Below, piece after piece: positions 7,615-14,247 of a stretch of DNA of 22,890 nucleotides. Position numbers and translations under genes: made by a program. The stretch comes from JBIOJB01 sp044450465 (lineage in GTDB: Bacteria; Chloroflexota; Dormibacteria; Dormibacterales; Dormibacteraceae), in contig JBIOJB010000049.1 of the NCBI GenBank assembly GCA_044450465.1, positions 1 to 22,890 on the forward strand, given 5' to 3'. Positions within the stretch are counted from its first letter, which is position 1, and every line of letters begins with the position of its first letter. The notes under the pieces are model-generated. The model was not told the origin of the DNA. It worked only from the letters and a program-made list of their open reading frames with translations, and searched no databases.

Positions 7615-8346
7615 CAATCGCGCGTGCACAGCAGGTGGCGCGGCGATGATGTCGCCGCTACGCAGCCAGCCTTGACCGCCCGACCAATCCGTCACCGTGG
7701 CGCCCACCTCTAGGGTCAGGAGGGCGCCGGCAGCGATGTCCCACGCGCTCAGCCCAAGCTCGAAGAACCCGTTGAACGTGCCGGCCGCCGTCCAGGCGAG
7801 GTCAAGAGCGGCCGAGCCGGCTCGACGCACATCCTCGAAATTGGCAAGCGCCCCGGCCAGCACCGAGAGGTGCCGTGGAATTCGCGATTTGTGACGGAAG
7901 GGGAAGCCGGTCGCGATGATCGCCTTGGAGGGCTCGCCCGCACCGAGCAGCGGGAGCCGGTCAGAGTTGAGGAAGGCGCCCTTTCCTCGCGCGCAGGTGA
8001 ACTCGAGGTTCAGGTACGGGGCCAGAACGACTCCCACCTCCGGCATGCCTCGATTGATGAGCGCGACCGACACGCCCACCACCGGGAACCCGCGCGTGAA
8101 GTTCGTCGTGCCGTCAAGTGGGTCAACGGCCCACATCGTTCCCGTTGCGGTTCCACCGCTTTCCTCGGCCAGCACGGCGACGCCGGGCGATTCTCGTATT
8201 AGAACTTCTATAACGGCGGCTTCCGACAGTCGGTCTGAGGCGGTCACGTAATCGCCGGGCGCCTTGGCTTCGCGGGGGGCGCCTGGACGCAGAAGTCCGG
8301 ACTCGAGCAACACGGCGGCGCCTGCGCGTGCTGCGCGCAGCGCCAC
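7582..8346 (-). CDS. Inositol monophosphatase family protein
   Basis: Mg2+-dependent sugar/inositol phosphate phosphatase of the IMPase/SuhB/HisN/CysQ superfamily, 254 aa from a GTG at 8346. Metal-binding motifs are complete: AEES (Glu61/Glu62), WAVDPLDGTTNF with Asp75 and Asp78, and AWDIAAG with Asp203. Members act on inositol-1-phosphate, histidinol phosphate or PAP, and the sequence alone does not decide among them. It is the last gene of a minus-strand trio; the stop of the upstream AsnC-like gene at 8361 is 14 nt before this GTG. The first residues (MALRAARAGAAVLL) look like the middle of the usual first helix, so a non-standard or slightly earlier start is possible. Confidence 0.9.
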   Translation of the reverse strand: MALRAARAGAAVLLESGLLRPGAPREAKAPGDYVTASDRLSEAAVIEVLIRESPGVAVLAEESGGTATGTMWAVDPLDGTTNFTRGFPVVGVSVALINRGMPEVGVVLAPYLNLEFTCARGKGAFLNSDRLPLLGAGEPSKAIIATGFPFRHKSRIPRHLSVLAGALANFEDVRRAGSAALDLAWTAAGTFNGFFELGLSAWDIAAGALLTLEVGATVTDWSGGQGWLRSGDIIAAPPAVHARLLELAAKAPEG

Positions 8347-8360
8347 GGAGAGCAGATCGC

Positions 8361-8651
8361 TCAGGCCTTCCGGTCCTCCAATCCGAGTCCGAACATCGCT
8401 TCCAGGTCGTGGGCCGAGAACTGCTGGAAAGCGACCATTGTGTGCGTGCTCTCGATGCCCTCGAGAGATGCAAGATGCTGCGTGACCACGGTGGCCAGGT
8501 CTTCCTGCTCGCGGACTCTCACGACCGCTATGAAGTCCCAGTCGCCGGTGACCGTGTAAACCTCGGCCACCCCTTCCACCGCGGCCAGGTCAGGCCCGAG
8601 ATGGGCCAGGCCCCCGCGCCGCGACTTGACGAGGATGAACGCCGTCAGCAC
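8361..8651 (-). CDS. Stand-alone AsnC/Lrp RAM-domain protein
   Basis: A 96-aa protein that consists of only the ligand-binding RAM (alpha-beta) domain of Lrp/AsnC regulators, without the helix-turn-helix half. Recognisable RAM features are VLTAFILVK at the N-terminus, VAEVYTVTGDWDFIAVVRV in the centre and LEGIESTHTMVAF near the end. Such stand-alone domains form oligomers that bind amino acids or modulate full-length Lrp proteins. I chose the GTG at 8651, which has GGTGG seven bases upstream and follows the DinB stop by 16 nt; an open frame extends to 8711 but would overlap that gene. Confidence 0.85.
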   Translation of the reverse strand: MLTAFILVKSRRGGLAHLGPDLAAVEGVAEVYTVTGDWDFIAVVRVREQEDLATVVTQHLASLEGIESTHTMVAFQQFSAHDLEAMFGLGLEDRKA

Positions 8652-8667
8652 TGGATTGCCACCGAGT

Positions 8668-9177
8668 CTAGGCCTTCCCCAGCTCGACCAGCTTGCCCGT
8701 CGCTTCACCAAACGACCAGACGTCCATTTCCGGATACGGGAGGTGGTGCGCTCCGAGGATTGTGCATGCGTGAGTGCGGTGGTCGTTGCCGTGATGGATC
8801 GCCTGGACCAGGATCACCGACTTGTAAGCCCGGAATCTTCCGTGGCGGTCGCTGAGCTCGAGGACTTCCGACGCCTTTATCCTCGCCGCGATCTCCACCA
8901 GGGCGTCACCACTGTTGACAGCCTGTTCCTTCAGGATGCGGACACCGGGAAATGTACGGTGCTGGCTGAAGCGGCCGACTTGCCCGCCCAGGCGCCACAG
9001 ATAGCGGCGCTCGGCGCCGACCAGGTGCATGAGGGTGGACGCAATGCTGCCGTACGTGCCGCGACTGCTGAGCATGAGCTGCCTGGCCGACAGGCCTTCA
9101 CAAACATCCAGCAGGAGAAGGTTTGCCCAACGGTTGTATCGGCAGGCCTCGACGATCATTGAAGCCACGGCGGCCAC
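8668..9177 (-). CDS. DinB-fold family protein
   Basis: A 169-aa four-helix-bundle protein of the DinB/YfiT family. Typical features are RYNRWAN near the start, LMHLVGAERRYLW carrying the first conserved His, and AIHHGNDHRTHACTILG with the two further His positions of the metal site. DinB-fold enzymes include thiol-dependent S-transferases (bacillithiol or mycothiol), but the substrate here is unknown. It is the first gene of the minus-strand trio. The GTG at 9177 gives the longest form; an ATG at 9159 is a good alternative, since TAGAAT at 9184-9179 (minus strand) could be a -10 box placing the RNA start just before that ATG. Confidence 0.85.
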   Translation of the reverse strand: MAAVASMIVEACRYNRWANLLLLDVCEGLSARQLMLSSRGTYGSIASTLMHLVGAERRYLWRLGGQVGRFSQHRTFPGVRILKEQAVNSGDALVEIAARIKASEVLELSDRHGRFRAYKSVILVQAIHHGNDHRTHACTILGAHHLPYPEMDVWSFGEATGKLVELGKA

Positions 9178-9195
9178 GATTCTAGTCCTGGTAGG

Positions 9196-9219
9196 CTGTC
9201 AAGGAATGGCCCTTGACAG
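9196..9219. repeat. Perfect 9-bp inverted repeat around the ylxM start codon
   Basis: CTGTCAAGG (9196-9204), loop AATGGC, CCTTGACAG (9211-9219). Three more flanking pairs (A-T, G-C, G-T) extend the possible RNA stem to 12 bp. The ylxM ATG (9206-9208) sits in the loop and the AAGGA that could bind the ribosome sits in the stem. The same arms recur inside rimM at 11552-11575. Confidence 0.75.
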
Positions 9220-9523
9220 TCTTCAAGCTCGCGGCCGCGCGGTGACGCTTTTCGAGCGCTACGGCGCGCTCCTCACGCCGCACCAGGGCGCGGTGATGGC
9301 GATGTACCTGCACAACGATTGGTCGCTTGCCGAGATCGCGGCGCACCAGGGGACGTCGCGAGCGGCCGTGCACGACTTAGTTCGGCGGTCCACCAACGCA
9401 CTTCTGGAGTACGACCGCAAGCTCGGTCTCCTCGCCGAGGCCGCCAGGCGCAAGCGCGAGGTGGCCGCCCTGGAGAAGGACGTGACAGGTCTCAGGCGCC
9501 GGATTGCACGGCTGGGAGCCTAG
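9206..9523 (+). CDS. ylxM: YlxM-family (UPF0122) helix-turn-helix protein
   Basis: A 105-aa putative DNA-binding protein of the family encoded next to ffh in many Gram-positive-type bacteria, where it is thought to modulate the SRP pathway. Visible features: an N-terminal helix FERYGALLTPHQGAVMAMYL, then a sigma-like helix-turn-helix (DWSLAEIAAHQGTSRAAVHD), then NALLEYDRKLGLL and a helical basic tail. The ATG at 9206 is used; a GTG at 9242 (giving MTLFERYG) would match the family start equally well and would free the palindrome from coding. ffh starts 9 nt after the stop, so the pair is co-transcribed. Confidence 0.86.
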   Translation: MALDSLQARGRAVTLFERYGALLTPHQGAVMAMYLHNDWSLAEIAAHQGTSRAAVHDLVRRSTNALLEYDRKLGLLAEAARRKREVAALEKDVTGLRRRIARLGA

Positions 9524-9526
9524 GGG
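9522..9526 (+). promoter_or_regulatory. Shine-Dalgarno AGGGG deciding the ffh start
   Basis: AGGGG overlaps the ylxM stop codon and lies six bases before the ATG at 9533, but directly abuts the ATG at 9527. Spacing therefore supports 9533, the start that also gives the canonical MFESL N-terminus. Confidence 0.55.
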
Positions 9527-9532
9527 ATGGCG

Positions 9533-10882
9533 ATGTTCGAGAGCCTCGGGTCGCGCTTGAGCGCCGCGCTGACAAAGCTGACAGGCCGTGGTGTGCTGCG
9601 CCCTGAGGACGTGGATGCCGGCCTTCGGGAGGTTCGCCTCGCGCTGCTCGAGGCAGATGTCAACTTCAAGGTGGTCAAGGAGTTCGTCGAACGCGTTCGC
9701 GTTCGCTTGACCGGGACCGACGTGGCCGCCGGCCTGACCGCGCCGCAGCAGGTCGTCAGGGCTGTACATGCTGAGCTGGTCGAGCTGCTGGGCGGGAACA
9801 CTGGCGGGCTTCGTTACTCGGCTTTGCCGCCGACTGTCGCCATGCTGGTGGGCCTTCAGGGCGCCGGCAAGACCACGACCGCGATCAAGCTGGCGATCAT
9901 GGCAAGGAGGGAGGGCCACAAGCCGATGGTGGTGGGCCTGGATCTCAAGCGGCCGGCCGCCGTCGAGCAGCTTCGCGTGCTTGCCGAAAGAGACGGCATC
10001 CCTTTCCAATCGGGGACCGGCCCTGCGAGCGCAATCGCGGCGACCGCGATACGGGAAGCCGGACGGTTGTTTTGCGATCTGGTCATCCTCGACACCGCCG
10101 GGCGAGTCCACGTCGACGCGGAGCTGATGGCAGAGCTGAAACAGCTCAAGACGGCGGTGCCGGTGACCGAGACGCTCCTGGTGGCGGATTCGATGACGGG
10201 ACAGGGGGCCGTGAAGGTGGGGGAGGAGTTCGCGACCAGGGTGGGCCTCGACGGAGTCATCCTGACGAAGCTCGACGGCGACGCCCGCGGTGGCGCGGCG
10301 CTCTCACTCCGAATCGCGACGGGCCAGAGCATCCGCTTCGCCGGGACCGGCGAGAAGCCGGACGACTTCGAGGTGTTCTACGCGGAACGGATGGCGTCGC
10401 GAATCCTGGGGATGGGTGATGTGCTGACCCTGATCGAGCGAGCCGAACGCGCGGTGGACCAGAAAGCGGCGCAAGAAACGGGCCGGCGGATCAGCGCCGG
10501 TCAGGTGAGCTTCGACGACCTCCTGGCCCAAATTCGACAGTTGCACAGCATGGGCTCGGTCGACACGTTGCTGGAGATGATCCCCGGGGCTGGTGCACTG
10601 AAGAAGCAGGTCGCCGGCGCCGACACGGAGCGCGAGGTGGGCCGCATGGAGGCGATCATCCTTTCCATGACCAGGACTGAGCGGGCCCATCCTGAGGTCA
10701 TCGATGGGGCGCGCAGGCGCCGGATCGCGCGAGGCAGCGGCGTCGAACCGGCCGACGTGAACAAGGTGCTCAGGGCGCGTGAGGCCATGCAGAAGCTCGC
10801 CAAGCAGCTCGGCTCGTTGAACCGCAAAGGCAAGGTCGCAGGATTTCCAAAAATATTCGGACAAGGAGGAGCAGGTTGGTAA
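9533..10882 (+). CDS. ffh: Signal recognition particle protein Ffh
   Basis: SRP54 GTPase that binds signal peptides and 4.5S/6S RNA and docks with FtsY. From ATG 9533 it is 449 aa. N domain about 1-95; G domain with P-loop GLQGAGKTT (107-115), DTAGR (187-191), DSMTGQ (229-234), TKLDGDARGG (245-254) and GTGEKPDDFEVF (271-282); M domain about 305-435 with methionine-bearing helices and the RNA-binding stretch RRRRIARGSGVEPADVNKVL. Unlike the FtsY in this window, Ffh keeps the TGQ motif intact. No SRP RNA gene was found in the window. The stop overlaps the rpsP start by 7 nt. Confidence 0.97.
   Translation: MFESLGSRLSAALTKLTGRGVLRPEDVDAGLREVRLALLEADVNFKVVKEFVERVRVRLTGTDVAAGLTAPQQVVRAVHAELVELLGGNTGGLRYSALPPTVAMLVGLQGAGKTTTAIKLAIMARREGHKPMVVGLDLKRPAAVEQLRVLAERDGIPFQSGTGPASAIAATAIREAGRLFCDLVILDTAGRVHVDAELMAELKQLKTAVPVTETLLVADSMTGQGAVKVGEEFATRVGLDGVILTKLDGDARGGAALSLRIATGQSIRFAGTGEKPDDFEVFYAERMASRILGMGDVLTLIERAERAVDQKAAQETGRRISAGQVSFDDLLAQIRQLHSMGSVDTLLEMIPGAGALKKQVAGADTEREVGRMEAIILSMTRTERAHPEVIDGARRRRIARGSGVEPADVNKVLRAREAMQKLAKQLGSLNRKGKVAGFPKIFGQGGAGW
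10863..10870 (+). promoter_or_regulatory. Strong Shine-Dalgarno for rpsP
   Basis: AAGGAGGA inside the end of ffh, five bases before the TTG at 10876. This is the best ribosome binding site in the window and it fixes the TTG as the rpsP start. Confidence 0.8.
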
Positions 10883-11148
10883 AGATCAGGCTGAGGCGGA
10901 TGGGGGCAAAAAAGCACCCCTTCTACCGCCTCGTGGTGGCAGACTCGCGATCGCCGCGCGACGGCCGCTTCATTGAACATCTCGGCTACTACGACCCGAT
11001 GACCGACCCGGTGGAGGTGAAGATCGACGCCGAGAAGGTGATGCATTGGCTGCAGCAAGGCGCTCAACCAAGTGACGCCGCACGCAGCCTGTTGAAGCGG
11101 GAGGGAATACTTGAGCGACGCGCAGAGAAGCCAACCGCATCGGCGTGA
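10876..11148 (+). CDS. rpsP: 30S ribosomal protein S16
   Basis: Small-subunit assembly protein of 90 aa. The N-terminal MVKIRLRRMGAKKHPFYRLV and the following VADSRSPRDGRFIEHLGYYDP are diagnostic of S16; length is normal. The TTG start overlaps the ffh stop by 7 nt and is preceded by a near-perfect Shine-Dalgarno. Its 3' end overlaps khpA by 38 nt. The position after ffh and before khpA-rimM-trmD-rplS is the standard bacterial order. Confidence 0.97.
   Translation: MVKIRLRRMGAKKHPFYRLVVADSRSPRDGRFIEHLGYYDPMTDPVEVKIDAEKVMHWLQQGAQPSDAARSLLKREGILERRAEKPTASA
11099..11105 (+). promoter_or_regulatory. Shine-Dalgarno for khpA inside rpsP
   Basis: GGGAGGG lies five bases before the TTG at 11111 and well inside rpsP. 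It is the main reason for choosing a khpA start that overlaps rpsP. Confidence 0.6.
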
Positions 11149-11509
11149 CTCTCGGTCTGGCGGATACAGCCGAGGCGTGAGGCGCGATCGGGTTGGGCCC
11201 GCCGGACCCAGCATCGACTATCGCGCTCTTGTCGAGTACGTGGCCAAGACGCTGGCTGAGAAGCCGGAGGAAGTCGCGGTCGAATCTTTCGAGCGCGGGG
11301 CGGGGACGGTCGCCATCAAGGTCAAGCTCTCGGACGCCGACGTCGGCCGATTCATCGGCAAGGCAGGGCGCAACATCGAGGCGATTCGCGCCCTCGTTAG
11401 GGTCGCGTCCCTTCGCGACCGCAAGCGGGTGTTCGTGGACCTCGCCAACCCGTCCGGTCCGCACGGTGGCCCGCAAGCACCTGATTCCGGGGGTGAGGCT
11501 CCGGAGTGA
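11111..11509 (+). CDS. khpA: KhpA-type KH-domain RNA-binding protein
   Basis: Small type II KH protein that binds many RNAs, often with KhpB, affecting cell division and ribosome-related processes. The domain runs from about residue 35 (IDYRALVEYVAKTLAEKP) to 110 and contains the KH signature FIGKAGRNIEAIRALV. With the TTG at 11111 the protein is 132 aa; usual KhpA is about 75-80 aa. The extra N-terminal 33 residues are rich in Arg and Ser, and the C-terminal 20 residues are low complexity. A GTG at 11177 would remove most of the N-terminal extension but has no ribosome binding site. The stop overlaps rimM in a GTGA. Confidence 0.88.
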   Translation: MSDAQRSQPHRRDSRSGGYSRGVRRDRVGPAGPSIDYRALVEYVAKTLAEKPEEVAVESFERGAGTVAIKVKLSDADVGRFIGKAGRNIEAIRALVRVASLRDRKRVFVDLANPSGPHGGPQAPDSGGEAPE

Positions 11510-11997
11510 TCCGAGTTGGACAGGTGACCGGCGCCTACGGCCTCGGGGGGGCTGTCAAGGTAATGCCCTTGACAGACTTCGCGGACCGTTTCGACACGGG
11601 CGCCACGCTCCTGATGGACGGCACTGAGCACCAGGTGGAGTGGAGTCGCGCCGGTCACCCCGGCGTGGTGGTCAAGTTTCGGGGCATCGACAACCGGACC
11701 GTCGCCGAGCTGCTCAAGGGCCGCTACCTTGAGGTGGGGGAAGGCCGGCGCCGGGCTCTCGACGCAGACCGCTTCTACCACCATCAGGTGGTGGGTCTCA
11801 GAGCGTTCACAGATTCGGGCGAGGGGATTGGGGTCATCGCGGAAGTCCTCGAGCGCCCCGCCAACGACGTCTGGGTCAGCCGCGACGGGATGATCGAGCA
11901 TCTGATCCCGGCCACGAAGGACGCTGTTGTCGAGGTCGACCTGGAGCACGGACGGGTGGTCGTGGCGGCCTGGGTGGTCCGGTATGAGACCGCGTGA
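11506..11997 (+). CDS. rimM: 16S rRNA processing protein RimM
   Basis: Ribosome maturation factor for the 30S head that binds S19. The 163-aa protein has the two expected parts: an N-terminal beta-barrel with IRVGQVTGAYGLGGAVKVMPLTDF, and a C-terminal PRC-barrel with FYHHQVVGLRAFTDSGEGIG and MIEHLIPATKDAVVEVDLEH. The GTG start shares GTGA with the khpA stop, with a purine-rich GGGTGAGG upstream. The codons for AVKVMPLTD contain the palindrome described separately. The stop shares a GTGA overlap with the earliest possible trmD start. Confidence 0.96.
   Translation: MIRVGQVTGAYGLGGAVKVMPLTDFADRFDTGATLLMDGTEHQVEWSRAGHPGVVVKFRGIDNRTVAELLKGRYLEVGEGRRRALDADRFYHHQVVGLRAFTDSGEGIGVIAEVLERPANDVWVSRDGMIEHLIPATKDAVVEVDLEHGRVVVAAWVVRYETA
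11552..11575. repeat. Second copy of the 9-bp palindrome, inside rimM
   Basis: CTGTCAAGG (11552-11560), loop TAATGC, CCTTGACAG (11567-11575). Arms are identical to those at 9196-9219 and loop size is the same. Flanking bases also match: G before and CTTC one base after. Here it encodes VKVMPLT of the conserved RimM N-terminal barrel. Confidence 0.75.
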
Positions 11998-12008
11998 TGG
12001 GGCCGACC

Positions 12009-12683
12009 ATGCGCTTTGACGTGATCACGATCTTTCCGGCCATGATCGAGCCCGTTTTCAAACAGGGCGTGATCGGCCGGGCCGTCGAGAGCGGCCTGAT
12101 CGAGCTTTGCCCGCACGACCTGCGGGAATACACACACGACCGGCACCGACAGGTCGATGACATGCCCTTTGGTGGCGGCCCAGGCATGGTGATGAAGCCG
12201 GAACCTGTGGTCGAGGCCGTCGAGTCGATCCGAAAGGCCAACGCGGGGCCCGTGATCCTCATGGAGCCGTGGGGCGACCGGCTAGACCAGAGGATGGCGG
12301 CGAGCCTGGCGACGGAGCCCGGCCTGATCATCGTTTGCGGACGCTACGAGGGCATCGACGACCGGGTCCGACTGGCACTCGGCGCGCGTGAGATCTCGAT
12401 CGGCGACTACGTCCTCAGCGGAGGGGAGATACCGGCCATGGTCTTGATCGACGCGGTGGCGAGGTTGCTGCCCGGCGTGGTTGGCGATCCCCAATCGCTG
12501 GCCCAGGACAGCTTCTCCACCGAGCCGGCAGGATGGCCCCAGTACACCCGGCCGGCCGACTTCCGCGGCCTGTCAGTGCCAGAGGTGCTCCTTTCAGGCG
12601 ACCACGCTCGGATCCGGCAATGGCGCAGGCAGCAGGCCGCACAGAGAAATGTTCCACACAGCAAGGAGTTGAAGAAAACGTGA
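12009..12683 (+). CDS. trmD: tRNA (guanine-N1)-methyltransferase TrmD
   Basis: Methylates G37 of tRNAs with SAM and prevents frameshifting. From ATG 12009 it is 224 aa and begins MRFDVITIFP, the usual TrmD start; GTG 11994 and ATG 11997 are open alternatives that add four or five residues. Motifs: REYTHDRHRQVDDMPFGGGPGMV, then the trefoil-knot SAM site with CGRYEGIDDRV and EISIGDYVLSGGE, then the C-terminal SFSTEPAGWPQYTRPADFRG. GGGG six bases before ATG 12009 supports that start. The stop overlaps rplS in GTGA. Confidence 0.97.
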   Translation: MRFDVITIFPAMIEPVFKQGVIGRAVESGLIELCPHDLREYTHDRHRQVDDMPFGGGPGMVMKPEPVVEAVESIRKANAGPVILMEPWGDRLDQRMAASLATEPGLIIVCGRYEGIDDRVRLALGAREISIGDYVLSGGEIPAMVLIDAVARLLPGVVGDPQSLAQDSFSTEPAGWPQYTRPADFRGLSVPEVLLSGDHARIRQWRRQQAAQRNVPHSKELKKT

Positions 12684-13117
12684 ACGTGATACAGCAGCTT
12701 GAAAAAGAGCAGCAGAAGGACAAGGTGCCTGCGCTCCGCGCGGGTGACACCGTGAAGGTGCACGCCAAGGTCGTCGAGGGTACCCGCGAGCGCATCCAGG
12801 TGTTTGAAGGAACGGTCATCCGCGTGACCGGCGGCGGGCTGCGCCAGAACTTCACCGTGAGGCGCGTCACCCACGGAGTCGGAGTCGAACGAACCTTCAT
12901 GATCCACTCGCCGCGCATCGACAAGATCGACGTGCTGCGTCACGGTGACGTGAGGCAGGCTCGCCTCTACTACCTGCGAGGCAAAGTTGGCCGCGCGGCT
13001 CGCATCAGGGAGCGCCGCCGGCTGATCCGCGGAGAAGAAGGCGAAGGCGCGGCATCGGACGACACCGCGGAGACCACGGGCGCCGAGGCAGAAGAGGTAG
13101 GCGAGACGGAGGCCTAG
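12680..13117 (+). CDS. rplS: 50S ribosomal protein L19 with acidic tail
   Basis: Large-subunit protein at the 30S-50S interface. The L19 core is clear: LRAGDTVKVHAKVVEGTRER, IQVFEGTVIRVTGGGLRQNF, TVRRVTHGVGVERTF, DVRQARLYYLRGKVGRAARI. The GTG at 12680 overlaps the trmD stop; a second GTG at 12686 would drop two residues. The 145-aa product has about 25-30 extra C-terminal residues, strongly acidic (EEGEGAASDD, EAEEVGETEA), compared with a usual length near 115. It is the last gene of the ylxM-rplS operon. Confidence 0.96.
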   Translation: MNVIQQLEKEQQKDKVPALRAGDTVKVHAKVVEGTRERIQVFEGTVIRVTGGGLRQNFTVRRVTHGVGVERTFMIHSPRIDKIDVLRHGDVRQARLYYLRGKVGRAARIRERRRLIRGEEGEGAASDDTAETTGAEAEEVGETEA

Positions 13118-13245
13118 CGGAGCGCACGGCGCGAGGCGCAAGGCTGTTAAGGGCGTGGCGGGACGGCAAGGTCGCCGGTACTCTCGATGCCGTGAGACGT
13201 CGAGCGTCCGGCGTCATTTCGCGGCGGGCGTCAGCGGGATCTTAG

Positions 13246-13863
13246 ATGCGGCCGAAGCTGTGGCGGTACGAGCGCATGGCGGAGGCCATGGGCTACCACG
13301 TGGTGGCCGGCGTGGACGAGGTCGGAATGGGCCCGCTGGCGGGCCCTGTCGTGGGTGGCGCGGTCGTGCTCCCCATCGGGGTTCGCATCCCGGGCCTGGA
13401 CGACTCCAAGTTGCTTACCGCTTCAGAGAGGCTGAAGCTTGACGTCCTCATCCGGCGCCGCGCCGTCGCGGTGGCGGTCTGCGCCGTCGATCACGCGCAA
13501 GTCGACCGGCTGGGCCTAATCAAGGCCCGGCACCTCGCCACGGCGGGTGCTGTGGCAGGTCTTTCGGTGCCCGCCGAGTACCTGCTGGTCGATGCATGGG
13601 ACGTCCCAGACGCTCCAATTCCGCAGCTGGCGGTGGTTCGCGGGGATCGCGTTTGCGCATCGATCATGGCGGCGAGCATCGTGGCCAAGGTGGCCCGCGA
13701 CGAGGCCATGGTCGAATACGACAGGCTGTATCCCGGCTACGGATTCGCGGACCACAAGGGCTATGCGACACCCGCTCACCGGGCTGCCATCCGCCGGCTC
13801 GGGCCCAGCCCGATTCACCGCACCAGCTGGGCGCCGTTTCGAGAGACCGCGCTGCTCGGATGA
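13246..13863 (+). CDS. rnhB: Ribonuclease HII (GMG variant)
   Basis: Cleaves RNA in RNA/DNA hybrids and removes single ribonucleotides from DNA. The four acidic catalytic residues are present: Asp24 and Glu25 in AGVDEVG, Asp116 in LLVDAWD, Asp134 in VVRGDRV, with the same 18-residue spacing between the last two as in E. coli RnhB. DDSKLL, ASIVAKVARDEAM and HKGYATPAH are also conserved. The junction-sensing GRG motif reads GMG (27-29). Length 205 aa is normal. ATG 13246 is used; 128 bp without a recognised gene separate it from rplS. The stop overlaps yraN in ATGA. Confidence 0.95.
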   Translation: MRPKLWRYERMAEAMGYHVVAGVDEVGMGPLAGPVVGGAVVLPIGVRIPGLDDSKLLTASERLKLDVLIRRRAVAVAVCAVDHAQVDRLGLIKARHLATAGAVAGLSVPAEYLLVDAWDVPDAPIPQLAVVRGDRVCASIMAASIVAKVARDEAMVEYDRLYPGYGFADHKGYATPAHRAAIRRLGPSPIHRTSWAPFRETALLG

Positions 13864-14237
13864 GTGACAGCCGTGTCGCGCCACGGCCGGCTCCGCGGCT
13901 CGGCCAGCTTGGGGAACGCGCGGCCGCCGGGCTGCTCCGGCGACGCGGCTACGAGGTGATCGGGACCGGCTTCCGAGCCCGCCGAGGCGAGCTCGACCTC
14001 GTCTGCAGGCGCGGCGACGCATTGGTGGTGGTCGAGGTCAAGACCCGAACGGACGATTCGTATGGCACGCCCTTCGAAGCCGTCGGCTCCAAGAAGCGCC
14101 AGGCTCTGACGGCGGCGGCAAGGGAGTACCGAGCGATGGCGGAGTGGCGCGGGCCAATACGTTTCGCCGTGGTGGGGCTGACCGTGAATCGATTAGGCAG
14201 GTTCGACGCCGAGTTGATCGAGGACCCTTTCGGGTGA
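13860..14237 (+). CDS. yraN: YraN family (UPF0102) nuclease-fold protein
   Basis: A 125-aa member of the YraN/UPF0102 family, a restriction-endonuclease-like (Holliday-junction-resolvase-like) fold whose cellular role is unsettled. Conserved features: GQLGERAAAGLLRRRGYEVI, RARRGELDLVCR with Asp46, and the E-x-K motif VVVEVKTR (Glu59, Lys61), giving the PD-(D/E)xK pattern. The ATG overlaps the rnhB stop in ATGA, indicating translational coupling. rnhB-yraN-comM-dprA is a common order; here more than 6 kb separates yraN from comM. Confidence 0.92.
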   Translation: MSDSRVAPRPAPRLGQLGERAAAGLLRRRGYEVIGTGFRARRGELDLVCRRGDALVVVEVKTRTDDSYGTPFEAVGSKKRQALTAAAREYRAMAEWRGPIRFAVVGLTVNRLGRFDAELIEDPFG

Positions 14238-14247
14238 CGGCCCGGCG

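Noticed and set aside
9213..9218. Perfect TTGACA (-35-like) downstream of the ylxM ATG, and again inside the rimM palindrome
   Set aside because: No -10-like hexamer follows at 16-18 bp in either place, and the hexamer is part of the palindrome arm.
13118..13245. Possible small gene between rplS and rnhB (lepB often sits here)
   Set aside because: Only 128 bp, no hydrophobic segment or signal-peptidase motif; the open frame from 13155 runs out of phase into rnhB and looks random.
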